The notes: a model not told the origin generated them from the sequence alone. DNA of 64,000 nucleotides from Pseudomonas lactis (GCF_001439845.1 NZ_JYLO01000009.1:186001-250000), one strand, 5' to 3'. Counted from the first letter of the stretch, positions 8,397 to 17,649 are shown. Translations and numbers: made by a program.

Positions 8397-11228
8397 ATGA
8401 CCGACTATAAAGCCACGCTAAACCTTCCGGACACCGCCTTCCCAATGAAGGCCGGCCTGCCACAGCGCGAACCGCAGATCCTGCAGCGCTGGGACAGTAT
8501 TGGCCTGTACGGAAAGTTGCGCGAAATTGGCAAGGATCGTCCGAAATTCGTCCTGCACGACGGCCCTCCTTATGCCAACGGCACGATTCACATCGGTCAT
8601 GCGCTGAACAAGATTCTCAAGGACATGATCCTGCGCTCCAAGACCCTGTCGGGCTTCGACGCGCCGTATGTCCCGGGCTGGGACTGCCATGGCCTGCCGA
8701 TCGAACACAAAGTCGAAGTGACCTACGGCAAGAACCTGGGCGCGGATAAAACCCGCGAACTGTGCCGTGCCTACGCCGCCGAACAGATCGAAGGGCAGAA
8801 GTCTGAATTCATCCGCCTGGGTGTGCTGGGCGAGTGGGACAACCCCTACAAGACCATGAATTTCAAGAACGAGGCCGGTGAAATCCGTGCCTTGGCCGAA
8901 ATCGTCAAGGGCGGTTTCGTGTTCAAGGGCCTCAAGCCCGTGAACTGGTGCTTCGACTGCGGTTCGGCCCTGGCCGAAGCGGAAGTGGAGTACGAAGACA
9001 AGAAGTCCTCGACCATCGACGTGGCCTTCCCGATCGCCGACGACGCCAAGCTGGCCCAGGCGTTCGGCCTGGCAAGCCTGGCCAAGCCGGCCGCCATCGT
9101 GATCTGGACCACCACCCCCTGGACCATCCCGGCCAACCAGGCGCTGAACGTGCACCCGGAATTCACCTACGCCCTGGTGGACGTCGGTGATCGCCTGCTG
9201 GTGCTGGCCGAGGAAATGGTCGAGTCGTGCCTGGCGCGTTACGAACTGCAAGGTTCGGTGATCGCCACCACCACCGGTTCTGCGCTGGAGCTGATCAACT
9301 TCCGTCACCCGTTCTATGAACGTCTGTCGCCGGTGTACCTGGCTGACTACGTCGAGCTGGGTTCGGGTACTGGCATTGTTCACTGCTCGCCTGCCTATGG
9401 TGTGGACGACTTCGTGATCTGCAAGAAGTACGGCATGGTCAACGATGACATCATCAACCCGGTGCAGAGCAACGGCGTATACGTGCCTTCGCTCGAGTTC
9501 TTCGGTGGCCAGTTCATCTTCAAGGCCGATCAACCGATCATCGAAAAGCTGCGTGAAGTCGGTGCGTTGATGCAAACCGCCACCATCCAGCACAGCTACA
9601 TGCATTGCTGGCGTCACAAGACCCCGCTGATCTACCGCGCTACGGCGCAGTGGTTTATCGGCATGGACAAAGAGCCGACCAGCGGCGACACCCTGCGTGT
9701 ACGTTCGCTCAAAGCCATCGAGGACACCACGTTCGTCCCGGCCTGGGGCCAGGCGCGCCTGCACTCGATGATCGCCAACCGTCCGGACTGGTGCATCTCC
9801 CGCCAACGTAACTGGGGCGTGCCGATCCCGTTCTTCCTGAACAAGGAAAGCGGTGAACTGCACCCGCGCACCGTGGAGTTGATGGAAGTCGTGGCTCAGC
9901 GCGTTGAGCAAGAAGGCATCGAAGCCTGGTTCAAGCTGGACGCCGCCGAGCTGCTGGGCGACGAAGCGCCGCTGTACGACAAGATCAGCGACACCCTCGA
10001 CGTGTGGTTCGATTCGGGCACCACTCACTGGCACGTGCTGCGTGGCTCGCACCCGATGGGTCACGAGACCGGCCCGCGCGCCGACCTGTACCTGGAAGGT
10101 TCGGACCAACACCGTGGCTGGTTCCACTCGTCATTGCTGACCGGTTGCGCCATCGACAACCACGCGCCGTACCGCGAGCTGCTGACTCACGGTTTCACCG
10201 TCGACGAGACGGGCCGCAAGATGTCCAAGTCGCTGAAGAACGTGATCGAACCGAAAAAGATCAACGACACCTTGGGCGCCGACATCATGCGTCTGTGGGT
10301 GGCCTCCACCGATTACTCGGGTGAAATCGCCGTGTCGGACCAGATCCTGGCCCGCAGCGCCGACGCCTACCGTCGTATCCGCAATACCGCACGCTTCCTG
10401 CTGTCGAACCTGACCGGTTTCAACCCGGCCACCGACCTGCTGCCGGCCGAGGACATGCTCGCGCTGGACCGTTGGGCCGTGGACCGTACCCTGTTGCTGC
10501 AGCGTGAGCTGCAAGAGCACTACGGCGAATACCGCTTCTGGAACGTCTACTCCAAGATCCACAACTTCTGCGTGCAGGAGCTGGGCGGTTTCTACCTCGA
10601 CATCATCAAGGACCGCCAGTACACCACCGGCGCCAACAGCAAGGCGCGCCGTTCGGCGCAGACCGCGCTGTACCACATCAGCGAAGCGCTGGTGCGCTGG
10701 ATCGCACCGATCCTGGCGTTCACCGCCGACGAGCTGTGGGAATACCTGCCGGGCGAGCGTAACGAGTCCGTCATGCTCAACACCTGGTACGAAGGCTTGA
10801 CCGAACTGCCGGCCGACTTCGAACTGGGCCGCGAGTACTGGGCAGGCGTCATGGCCGTCAAGGTTGCGGTGAACAAGGAGCTGGAAGTCCAACGTGCGGC
10901 CAAGGCCGTGGGTGGCAACCTGCAAGCCGAAGTCACCCTGTTTGCCGAGGATGGCCTGACCGCCGACCTGGCCAAGCTGAGCAACGAACTGCGCTTCGTG
11001 CTGATCACCTCCACCGCGAGCCTGGCACCTTTCGCCCAGGCCCCGGCAGATGCCGTGGTCACCGAGGTACCGGGCCTGAAGCTCAAGGTGGTGAAGTCGG
11101 CCTTCCCTAAATGCGCCCGTTGCTGGCACTGCCGTGAAGATGTCGGCGTGAACCCTGAGCACCCGGAAATCTGTGGTCGTTGTGTCGACAACATCAGCGG
11201 TGAAGGCGAGGTTCGCCACTATGCCTAA
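8397..11228 (+). CDS. ileS: Isoleucyl-tRNA synthetase
   Basis: Charges tRNA-Ile. 943 residues, bacterial type 1. The HIGH motif is at residues 65-68, the KMSKS motif at about residues 608-612, and a C-terminal zinc finger of four cysteines (CARCWHC ... CGRC) is intact. The CP1 editing domain includes WTTTPWTIPANQA. The stop overlaps the lspA start by 8 nt. Confidence 0.98.
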   Translation: MTDYKATLNLPDTAFPMKAGLPQREPQILQRWDSIGLYGKLREIGKDRPKFVLHDGPPYANGTIHIGHALNKILKDMILRSKTLSGFDAPYVPGWDCHGLPIEHKVEVTYGKNLGADKTRELCRAYAAEQIEGQKSEFIRLGVLGEWDNPYKTMNFKNEAGEIRALAEIVKGGFVFKGLKPVNWCFDCGSALAEAEVEYEDKKSSTIDVAFPIADDAKLAQAFGLASLAKPAAIVIWTTTPWTIPANQALNVHPEFTYALVDVGDRLLVLAEEMVESCLARYELQGSVIATTTGSALELINFRHPFYERLSPVYLADYVELGSGTGIVHCSPAYGVDDFVICKKYGMVNDDIINPVQSNGVYVPSLEFFGGQFIFKADQPIIEKLREVGALMQTATIQHSYMHCWRHKTPLIYRATAQWFIGMDKEPTSGDTLRVRSLKAIEDTTFVPAWGQARLHSMIANRPDWCISRQRNWGVPIPFFLNKESGELHPRTVELMEVVAQRVEQEGIEAWFKLDAAELLGDEAPLYDKISDTLDVWFDSGTTHWHVLRGSHPMGHETGPRADLYLEGSDQHRGWFHSSLLTGCAIDNHAPYRELLTHGFTVDETGRKMSKSLKNVIEPKKINDTLGADIMRLWVASTDYSGEIAVSDQILARSADAYRRIRNTARFLLSNLTGFNPATDLLPAEDMLALDRWAVDRTLLLQRELQEHYGEYRFWNVYSKIHNFCVQELGGFYLDIIKDRQYTTGANSKARRSAQTALYHISEALVRWIAPILAFTADELWEYLPGERNESVMLNTWYEGLTELPADFELGREYWAGVMAVKVAVNKELEVQRAAKAVGGNLQAEVTLFAEDGLTADLAKLSNELRFVLITSTASLAPFAQAPADAVVTEVPGLKLKVVKSAFPKCARCWHCREDVGVNPEHPEICGRCVDNISGEGEVRHYA

Positions 11229-11733
11229 TGCAGCCAGTCGTTTCGGACGTCTGGGCTGGCTCGTACTGAGCCTGCTGGTACTGGTCATCGACCAGGTCAG
11301 CAAGGCTCACTTCGAGGGCTCCCTGGAAATGTTCCAGCAAATCGTGGTGATCCCGGATTACTTCAGTTGGACCCTGGCCTACAACACCGGCGCCGCCTTC
11401 AGCTTCCTGGCTGACGGCGGTGGCTGGCAGCGCTGGCTGTTCGCGGTGATCGCCGTGGTGGTCAGTGCCGTGCTGGTGGTGTGGCTAAAGCGTCTGGGCC
11501 GCGACGACACCTGGCTGGCCATCGCGCTGGCCCTGGTGTTGGGCGGCGCGCTGGGTAATCTGTATGACCGCATCGCCCTGGGCCATGTGATCGACTTCAT
11601 CCTGGTGCATTGGCAGAACCGCCACTACTTCCCGGCGTTCAACTTTGCCGACAGCGCCATTACCGTTGGTGCAATCATGCTGGCGCTGGATATGTTCAAG
11701 AGCAAGAAAACCGGAGAAACCGTCAATGACTGA
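11221..11733 (+). CDS. lspA: Prolipoprotein signal peptidase
   Basis: Inner-membrane aspartyl protease that removes lipoprotein signal peptides. 170 residues with four hydrophobic segments. Both catalytic regions are present: NLYDRIALGHVIDFI and FNFADSAI. The ATG at 11221 lies inside the end of ileS, and the stop overlaps the fkpB start, so ileS-lspA-fkpB form a tightly coupled unit. Confidence 0.97.
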   Translation: MPNAASRFGRLGWLVLSLLVLVIDQVSKAHFEGSLEMFQQIVVIPDYFSWTLAYNTGAAFSFLADGGGWQRWLFAVIAVVVSAVLVVWLKRLGRDDTWLAIALALVLGGALGNLYDRIALGHVIDFILVHWQNRHYFPAFNFADSAITVGAIMLALDMFKSKKTGETVND

Positions 11734-12178
11734 TCAGGTATTGGCTGAGCAACGCATCGGCCAGAACACGGAAGTCACTTTGCATTTTGCATTGCGCCTG
11801 GAAAATGGCGACACGGTCGACAGCACCTTCGACAAAGCCCCGGCGACCTTCAAGGTTGGCGACGGTAACCTGCTGCCTGGTTTTGAAGCGGCATTGTTCG
11901 GGTTCAAGGCGGGCGACAAGCGCAACCTGCAGATCCTGCCGGAAAACGCCTTCGGCCAGCCCAACCCGCAAAACGTGCAGATCATCCCGCGTTCGCAGTT
12001 TGAAGGCATGGACCTGTCGGAAGGCTTGCTGGTGATCTTCAATGATGCGGCGAATACCGAATTGCCCGGAGTGGTTAAAGCGTTCGATGATGCGCAAGTG
12101 ACCATCGACTTCAACCATCCGTTGGCCGGTAAAACCTTGACGTTTGATGTTGAAATCATCGACGTTAAAGCGCTCTAA
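11726..12178 (+). CDS. fkpB: FKBP-type peptidyl-prolyl isomerase FkpB (SlpA)
   Basis: 150 residues, FKBP fold with the SlpA-type order: LHFALRLENGDTVDSTFDK, the LPGFEAALFGFKAGDK turn, and HPLAGKTLTFDVEII at the end. It lacks the His-rich tail of SlyD. Starts 8 nt before the lspA stop. The lspA-fkpB-ispH order is conserved in gamma-proteobacteria. Confidence 0.95.
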   Translation: MTDQVLAEQRIGQNTEVTLHFALRLENGDTVDSTFDKAPATFKVGDGNLLPGFEAALFGFKAGDKRNLQILPENAFGQPNPQNVQIIPRSQFEGMDLSEGLLVIFNDAANTELPGVVKAFDDAQVTIDFNHPLAGKTLTFDVEIIDVKAL

Positions 12179-12210
12179 CTGACGAAACCGGTTCCTGTGG
12201 GGCTGGCTTG

Positions 12211-12298
12211 TGTGGGAGCTGGCTTGCCTGCGATAGCATCACCTCGGTGTACCTGATACATCGAGTCGTTTGCATCGCGGGCAAGCCCGCTCCCACAG
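12211..12298. repeat. REP-like inverted repeat pair between fkpB and ispH
   Basis: TGTGGGAGCTGGCTTGCCTGCGAT at the left is mirrored imperfectly by ATCGCGGGCAAGCCCGCTCCCACA at the right. It is the same type as 1031-1117. The element sits within the otherwise conserved fkpB-ispH run. Confidence 0.85.
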
Positions 12299-12359
12299 AG
12301 GCTTATTCTATAGAGCTGAGTTGATCCAATTTCTTGGCCTGCAAGGCACGAGGCACAGC

Positions 12360-13307
12360 ATGCAAATCAAACTCGCCAACCCCCGTGGCTTCTGCGCTGG
12401 CGTGGACCGGGCGATCGAAATCGTCAACCGCGCTTTGGAAGTCTTCGGGCCGCCGATTTATGTGCGCCACGAAGTCGTCCATAACAAGTTCGTGGTCGAA
12501 GACCTGCGCGCACGCGGTGCGATCTTTGTCGAAGAGCTCGACCAGGTACCCGACGACGTTATCGTCATCTTCAGTGCCCATGGCGTGTCCCAGGCCGTGC
12601 GTACCGAAGCGGCCGGCCGTGGCCTTAAAGTGTTCGATGCCACCTGCCCGCTGGTGACCAAGGTGCACATCGAGGTAGCGCGTTATAGCCGCGACGGCCG
12701 CGAATGCATCCTGATCGGCCATGCCGGTCACCCGGAAGTCGAAGGCACCATGGGCCAGTACGATGCCAGCAACGGCGGCGCCATCTACCTGGTGGAAGAC
12801 GAAAAAGACGTTGCCAACCTGCAGGTGCACAACCCTGATCGCCTGGCTTTCGTCACCCAGACCACCTTGTCCATGGACGATACCAGCCGCGTCATCGACG
12901 CCCTGCGCACGCGGTTTCCTGCTATTGGCGGCCCCCGCAAGGATGACATCTGCTACGCCACGCAAAACCGCCAGGATGCGGTCAAGCAATTGGCGGACGA
13001 ATGCGATGTAGTGCTGGTGGTCGGCAGCCCTAACAGTTCCAACTCCAACCGCCTGCGCGAGCTGGCCGAGCGCATGGCCACACCGGCGTACCTGATCGAC
13101 GGCGCCGAAGACATGCAGCGCAGCTGGTTCGACGGTGTCGAGCGTATCGGCATCACGGCGGGCGCCTCCGCTCCGGAAGTACTGGTGCGCGGCGTGATCC
13201 AACAGTTGCAAGCCTGGGGTGCCACCGGCGCCGATGAGCTGGCGGGTCGTGAAGAGAACATCACGTTCTCGATGCCCAAGGAACTGCGGGTCCGCTCGCT
13301 GCTCTGA
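12360..13307 (+). CDS. ispH: 4-hydroxy-3-methylbut-2-enyl diphosphate reductase
   Basis: Last step of the MEP isoprenoid pathway, an iron-sulfur enzyme. 315 residues. The three cluster cysteines are recognisable: C12 in FCAGVDRA, the one in TCPLVTKVH and the one in DICYATQNRQ. The start is set by the family N-terminus MQIKLANPRGFCAG; the frame runs further upstream without a family match. Its 3' end overlaps the convergent fimT coding region by 47 bp. Confidence 0.97.
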   Translation: MQIKLANPRGFCAGVDRAIEIVNRALEVFGPPIYVRHEVVHNKFVVEDLRARGAIFVEELDQVPDDVIVIFSAHGVSQAVRTEAAGRGLKVFDATCPLVTKVHIEVARYSRDGRECILIGHAGHPEVEGTMGQYDASNGGAIYLVEDEKDVANLQVHNPDRLAFVTQTTLSMDDTSRVIDALRTRFPAIGGPRKDDICYATQNRQDAVKQLADECDVVLVVGSPNSSNSNRLRELAERMATPAYLIDGAEDMQRSWFDGVERIGITAGASAPEVLVRGVIQQLQAWGATGADELAGREENITFSMPKELRVRSLL

Positions 13308-13842
13308 CGGCCAGGGTGCTGGAATAGCCTCGGCATAATGCCTGCTCGGTCTTATCACTGCGCAGGCTGACGCGCCCGCTGGGGGCCAGTACGATCTGAT
13401 ACAGGCTCTGTGCCTGGTCCTTGTCACACACATGCACGGTGCCGGCACGAAATCCCCCGCCGGCGAACACCGGCTCTCCCAAGCCGCTGAAGCGCACCTG
13501 GCTTGTCACCGGGCCATTACCGGCGACCGGCACGCGCCCACTGCTTTCACGCTCCAGCAATATTGGATTGTCGTCATCCAGGTGGCCGCGCCCACTTACA
13601 TCCAGTATCACGCGCCATCCCAGGCTCCAGTCCTCGTCCTTTGCATGAATGACCACCGCCCGGTTGCGCGCGATGGCCTCGGTGCCTGCGTAGCGCAACC
13701 CGGAGGCGAGTGCTTGGGCCGCGTTTTGTCGTTGCTGCGATTCAAGCAAACCCTTGAAACCGGGTACGGCCAGTTGCGCTAGAAAACTGGTGACGATCAG
13801 CCCCAGCAACATTTCAATCAGGGTGAATCCTTGTTGTTTCAT
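13261..13842 (-). CDS. fimT: GspH/FimT-family minor pseudopilin
   Basis: Minor pilin of the type IV pilus or a pseudopilin. 193 residues. The prepilin leader is MKQQG with cleavage before FTLIEMLLGLIVTSFLAQLAVPG, including the conserved Glu at +5. The GspH-like C-terminal domain has RFSGLGEPVF and the FxxxGT-like segment. A good ribosome site AAGGAG precedes the ATG at 13842. It is inverted relative to pilV-pilE and runs into the end of ispH, so its last ~15 codons are antisense to ispH. Confidence 0.88.
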   Translation of the reverse strand: MKQQGFTLIEMLLGLIVTSFLAQLAVPGFKGLLESQQRQNAAQALASGLRYAGTEAIARNRAVVIHAKDEDWSLGWRVILDVSGRGHLDDDNPILLERESSGRVPVAGNGPVTSQVRFSGLGEPVFAGGGFRAGTVHVCDKDQAQSLYQIVLAPSGRVSLRSDKTEQALCRGYSSTLAVRAASGPAVPWASRT

Positions 13843-13986
13843 GTGCGTTCTCTCCTTGGGCACGAGTGGGTTGTCTAGGTATAGCGCTTGGTCCTTGGCG
13901 CTGGATGATGGCCTTTATGTCCAAAGTATTTCCCTTTGTTCCGGAAGCAGCGCGGCTCTAAAACCGACGCTAGGCTTGGGTCGCAC

Positions 13987-14008
13987 AGCAGGCTTTGCCT
14001 GCTTTTTT
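13987..14008 (+). terminator. Terminator-like hairpin just upstream of pilV
   Basis: A perfect 7-bp stem AGCAGGC / GCCTGCT with a TTT loop is followed by a run of six T, about 20 bp before the pilV start. It may end transcripts coming from the left (antisense to fimT), or attenuate the pilin operon if that promoter lies upstream. Confidence 0.55.
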
Positions 14009-14026
14009 CACCGGCCTTCGACGCGG

Positions 14027-14524
14027 ATGACGACGCAAATGCCAGCCTGCCACAACCGATTTTTCCTGCGCGTTGCGCACTTGCGCCAGTCCGGCATGAC
14101 GCTGGTCGAAGTGCTGGTAGCGCTGTTGATATTGGCGATCGGCCTGATGGGCGCTGCGGTACTGCAACTCAACGCGCTCAAGTACACCAACAGCGCCAGG
14201 ATGACCAGCCAAGCGAGCTTTATTGCCTACGACATGCTCGACCGCATTCGCACCAATGCTGGCGCCGATTACACATGGGGCAGGGCGGAGCTGGCGCCAC
14301 CCAACACCGCCACCGCCAGCGTGCGTGACCTGGACCTGCACGATTTCGAAGCCAATATCATGGGTTTTGCCGGCGAGGATGCGAAAGGTTCAGTGGTGGT
14401 GAACGGGCACGAGGTCACCATCAGCATCAGTTGGGCAGATGCCCGGGCAGCAAACCGCCCAGGGGCGCGGGAAACCTTCACCCTGACCAGTCGTATCAGC
14501 AATGAACAAGGAGTGTCGCAATGA
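14027..14524 (+). CDS. pilV: Type IV pilus modification/minor pilin PilV
   Basis: Minor pilin thought to prime pilus assembly. 165 residues. It has a long leader ending QSG and then MTLVEVLVALLILAIGLMGAAVLQL; the residue after the cleavage site is Met, a known variant of the usual Phe. The C-terminal domain matches PilV (SQASFIAYDMLDRIRTNAG). The start is ATG 14027 or ATG 14039; neither has a strong ribosome site. The stop overlaps the pilW start by 4 nt. Confidence 0.88.
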   Translation: MTTQMPACHNRFFLRVAHLRQSGMTLVEVLVALLILAIGLMGAAVLQLNALKYTNSARMTSQASFIAYDMLDRIRTNAGADYTWGRAELAPPNTATASVRDLDLHDFEANIMGFAGEDAKGSVVVNGHEVTISISWADARAANRPGARETFTLTSRISNEQGVSQ

Positions 14525-15228
14525 AGCGTGTTGTGCGAGGTTTCAGCCTGGTGGAAGTGCTGCTGGCGCTCGCCGTCGGGTTGGTTTTGATACTTGGAGC
14601 GAGCCAGATACTGGTCAGTGCGCGGTTGACCCATGCCAGCCAGCAGGCCGCCATGGTGCTGCAGGATGATGCGCGGTTTGTGCTGAGCAAGATCACCCAG
14701 GATATTCGCCAGGCAGGCATGCTGGGGTGTTTGGCCGTGGCCGCTATCGATAATGCTCCGGCTGCCTTTGATCGGCCGATAAGCTGGGAAGCGGCGGGGA
14801 GTGCGAAGTCACTGACGCTGGTTACCGCGAATGTCGGCGATGGCGTCGGCAAGCCTGACTGGACCGTGTTGTCCGACTGCAAGGAGGCGGCCCGGGCTTA
14901 TGCCGGCACACCACCCGTTGCCGAGCCCGGCCAGCTTCGCTTTGGCATACGTCAACTGACCTACACCTACGAGTCGGGCCAGTTGAAGATCAGTACCCCG
15001 GGAGCACCCGCCAGGGCGGTATTGATGGATAACGTGCGGGCATTCGACGTCAGCTTCGGCATGGCGACCACCTCGGCATCAACGGTCGTGGTGCGCTATG
15101 ACAGCCATCCGGCCGATGAGTCGCTGATACGTAGCGTGCGCATCTTCATGACACTTCAAGACCCCGCCGGCCGGGTGAAGGACCAGACCTACAGTGTCGT
15201 GGCGGCACTGCGGAATCGGCTGGGGTAG
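14521..15228 (+). CDS. pilW: Minor pilin PilW
   Basis: 235 residues. Leader MKRVVRG, then FSLVEVLLALAVGLVLILGASQIL with Glu at +5. The body has the PilW-typical DDARFVLSKITQDIRQAGMLGCL segment. It is shorter than many PilW proteins. ATGA overlap with pilV and 5 bp before pilX show one operon. Confidence 0.88.
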   Translation: MKRVVRGFSLVEVLLALAVGLVLILGASQILVSARLTHASQQAAMVLQDDARFVLSKITQDIRQAGMLGCLAVAAIDNAPAAFDRPISWEAAGSAKSLTLVTANVGDGVGKPDWTVLSDCKEAARAYAGTPPVAEPGQLRFGIRQLTYTYESGQLKISTPGAPARAVLMDNVRAFDVSFGMATTSASTVVVRYDSHPADESLIRSVRIFMTLQDPAGRVKDQTYSVVAALRNRLG

Positions 15229-15233
15229 GGGCA

Positions 15234-15764
15234 ATGACTATGCATGGAGGCATTCGTGTACGGCAGGCCGGGATGGTGCTGCTGATCAGTCTGGTGTTCC
15301 TGTTGGTGCTGTCCCAGGTGGGGCTGTCTTCGATACAGGCTGCGGTCTCCCAGCAAAAAGTCGCGAGCAGCCTGTGGCATGGCAATCAATCGTTTCAAAC
15401 TGCCGAAAGCGGCCTGAGGTTGGGGGAGTCGGCCGTTCAGAGGAGTGGCCTGGGGATGCCTGTATGCCACTCGATCATCCGCTGTGCGCCGCCTGCTGAA
15501 GCTTTTTCCCTGACTGCGGCCGGGACGAATCCTGCTTCGGCGGTCACCTGGCTTGCCTTGAAGAATGGGTTTTATGGCATTCAATCCCTCGGAGAGGGTG
15601 AAGGGCTGGCTCATTTGCCGCCCCGTTCCCCGGCCTCGCTTTTCCGAGTCACCTCGGTCGGGCTCGCGGGGCAATCGCGTACGGTGCTGGAGACGGTCTA
15701 TGCACGGGTGGAGGAGGGCGGCCGCGTCAGGTTTCGACGGGTCTTATGGCGGCAACTTCAATAA
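15234..15764 (+). CDS. pilX: Minor pilin PilX
   Basis: 176 residues. Leader ends RQAG, then MVLLISLVFLLVLSQVGLSSI, the PilX/PilX_N pattern in which the +5 Glu is replaced. QTAESGLRLGE follows. An alternative ATG lies two codons downstream. Overlaps the frame leading into pilE. Confidence 0.85.
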   Translation: MTMHGGIRVRQAGMVLLISLVFLLVLSQVGLSSIQAAVSQQKVASSLWHGNQSFQTAESGLRLGESAVQRSGLGMPVCHSIIRCAPPAEAFSLTAAGTNPASAVTWLALKNGFYGIQSLGEGEGLAHLPPRSPASLFRVTSVGLAGQSRTVLETVYARVEEGGRVRFRRVLWRQLQ

Positions 15765-15775
15765 GGAGCAATCGG

Positions 15776-16180
15776 ATGGGCAAGGAGGGCCAGGGGTTTA
15801 CCCTGATGGAGTTACTGATCGTTGTGGCGATCATCGCGTTGCTGGCCGGGATTGCGTATCCCGGGTATCTCGGCCAGGTAAAAAAGGTGTATCGGGCGCA
15901 GATCGTCGCGTTGTTGAGCGAACAAGCCCAGCATCTGGAGCGTTCTTATACGAGGAATGGCACTTTTATTGATGCAGGCGACGTCAGCGCGGGCAATGAT
16001 CATTATAGAATCAGTGCCGTCCTCAACCCTCAGGATTTTGACCTGCTCGCCACACCCGCTGCGGACTCGGTCATGGCGAACGACGCGTGCGCAGCCTTCA
16101 GCTTGACCAGCACCGGTATGCGCGGCAACCCGGGAGCAGGGCCTGAAATATCGCCCAAGGTCTGCTGGGGGCAAGGATGA
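15776..16180 (+). CDS. pilE: Type IV pilin PilE (minor)
   Basis: 134 residues. Leader MGKEGQG, then FTLMELLIVVAIIALLAGIAYPGYLGQV with Glu at +5, the most canonical pilin N-terminus of the cluster. The C-terminal pair of cysteines (NDACAAF, KVCWGQG) fits the pilin D-loop. An AAGGAG ribosome site 7 nt before ATG 15776 decides the start over earlier in-frame codons. No pilY1 or pilY2 lies between pilX and pilE, unlike P. aeruginosa. Confidence 0.88.
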   Translation: MGKEGQGFTLMELLIVVAIIALLAGIAYPGYLGQVKKVYRAQIVALLSEQAQHLERSYTRNGTFIDAGDVSAGNDHYRISAVLNPQDFDLLATPAADSVMANDACAAFSLTSTGMRGNPGAGPEISPKVCWGQG

Positions 16181-16239
16181 GCGTACTTGAAGCGTGGGCG
16201 CCGGGCGCGCCTTTCCCTGTTTATCGGCTGGATCAAATG

Positions 16240-17349
16240 ATGGCTAAGCAACAGCAAGTGGTGATTGTCGGCGGCGGAGTAATCGGGCTGTTGACGGCGT
16301 ACAACCTCGCCAGTGAGGGCCAGGCGGTCACACTGCTGGAGCGCGGCGGGCTTGGGCAGGAGTCTTCCTGGGCGGGCGGCGGGATTGTCTCGCCGTTGTA
16401 CCCGTGGCGTTATAGCCAGGCGGTCACGGCCTTGGCCCATTGGTCCCAGGATTTTTACCCACAACTGGCGCAACGGCTGTTTGCTGCGACCGGCGTCGAT
16501 CCAGAGGTACATACCACGGGGTTGTATTGGCTCGACCTGGATGACGAAGCGCAAGCACTGGCCTGGGCTGCGCGTGAAGGGCGACCGTTGAGCAAGGTGG
16601 ACGTATCGGCGGCCCATGACGCGGTACCGGTGCTGGGGGGCGGCTATTCCCAGGCGATCTACATGGCCGATGTGGCCAACGTTCGCAACCCGCGCCTGGT
16701 CAAGTCACTGAAGGCGGCGCTGCTGGCGTTGCCGAACGTGACGATTTACGAGCAATGCGATGTGACGGGCTTTGTGCTCGGCGACGACAGGGTGATGGGT
16801 GTGAATACCGCTACCGGCCAGGTTTTTGGTGATCAGGTGGTACTCGCGGCCGGCGCCTGGAGCGGGCAGTTGCTGGGTACGCTGGGCTTGGCGCTGCCCA
16901 TCGAGCCGGTCAAAGGCCAGATGATTCTGTACAAATGCGCGTCGGACTTTTTATCCAGCATGGTCCTGGCCAAGGGGCGTTATGCGATCCCGCGGCGCGA
17001 TGGGCACATCCTGATCGGCAGCACGTTGGAGCATGAAGGATTCGACAAGACGCCAACCGACACCGCGTTGGAAAGCCTCAAGGCGTCTGCGGTGGAATTG
17101 ATTCCCGCCTTGGCGGACGCCGAGGTAGTCGGGCATTGGGCCGGTTTGCGGCCTGGCTCACCCGAAGGTATACCGTATATCGGTGAGGTCCCTGGCTTCA
17201 AGGGGTTGTGGCTCAATTGCGGGCATTACCGCAATGGTCTGGTACTCGCACCAGCCTCTTGCCAGTTGTTCACCGACTTGCTGCTGACGCGGGCTCCGAT
17301 CATCGATCCAGCGCCTTACGCCCCCGCAGGGCGCCTCAACGCTGGATAG
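16240..17349 (+). CDS. thiO: Glycine oxidase ThiO (FAD-dependent)
   Basis: Oxidises glycine for the thiazole part of thiamine. 369 residues. The N-terminal dinucleotide-binding motif is VVIVGGGVIGLLTAYNLA, and the C-terminal DAO signature is LWLNCGHYRNGLVLAP. The start is the second of two consecutive ATG codons, giving the family N-terminus MAKQQQ. The frame extends upstream and overlaps pilE, so coupling to the pilin operon is possible. The same neighbour follows fimT in P. aeruginosa. Overlaps the convergent PP0621-like gene by 14 bp. Confidence 0.92.
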   Translation: MAKQQQVVIVGGGVIGLLTAYNLASEGQAVTLLERGGLGQESSWAGGGIVSPLYPWRYSQAVTALAHWSQDFYPQLAQRLFAATGVDPEVHTTGLYWLDLDDEAQALAWAAREGRPLSKVDVSAAHDAVPVLGGGYSQAIYMADVANVRNPRLVKSLKAALLALPNVTIYEQCDVTGFVLGDDRVMGVNTATGQVFGDQVVLAAGAWSGQLLGTLGLALPIEPVKGQMILYKCASDFLSSMVLAKGRYAIPRRDGHILIGSTLEHEGFDKTPTDTALESLKASAVELIPALADAEVVGHWAGLRPGSPEGIPYIGEVPGFKGLWLNCGHYRNGLVLAPASCQLFTDLLLTRAPIIDPAPYAPAGRLNAG

Positions 17350-17569
17350 ACTTTGGCCCTTGTTCCAGGTGTGCCTGGGTGCAGTACCATTGCTGGCGTG
17401 AGCTCAGTGCGCGGTCCTGCGGCAGGTGCACGCCACAGTGGGCGCAACGCACCATCAGGGCCGCATCCGGCTCAGCAGGCCGCTGCTGACGGGCGGCAGG
17501 GTTTTTGAATTTGCGCCAGAACCATACCGCGGCAGCAATGACAGCAATCCAGAACAGTAGACGAAGCAT
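17336..17569 (-). CDS. PP0621-like small membrane protein
   Basis: 77 residues of unknown function. A single N-terminal transmembrane helix (LLFWIAVIAAAVWFWRKF) precedes a cytoplasmic part with a zinc-ribbon-like CAHCGVHLP ... WYC pattern. Its end overlaps the convergent thiO end. The assignment to the PP0621 family is by resemblance. Confidence 0.75.
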   Translation of the reverse strand: MLRLLFWIAVIAAAVWFWRKFKNPAARQQRPAEPDAALMVRCAHCGVHLPQDRALSSRQQWYCTQAHLEQGPKSIQR

Positions 17570-17649
17570 GATGGGCAGTTTCTCGACAAGGAATGCGCCA
17601 GTTTAGCCAAGGTGATCCCGGGCGCACAGGGCAATAAATACTCGCTCAT

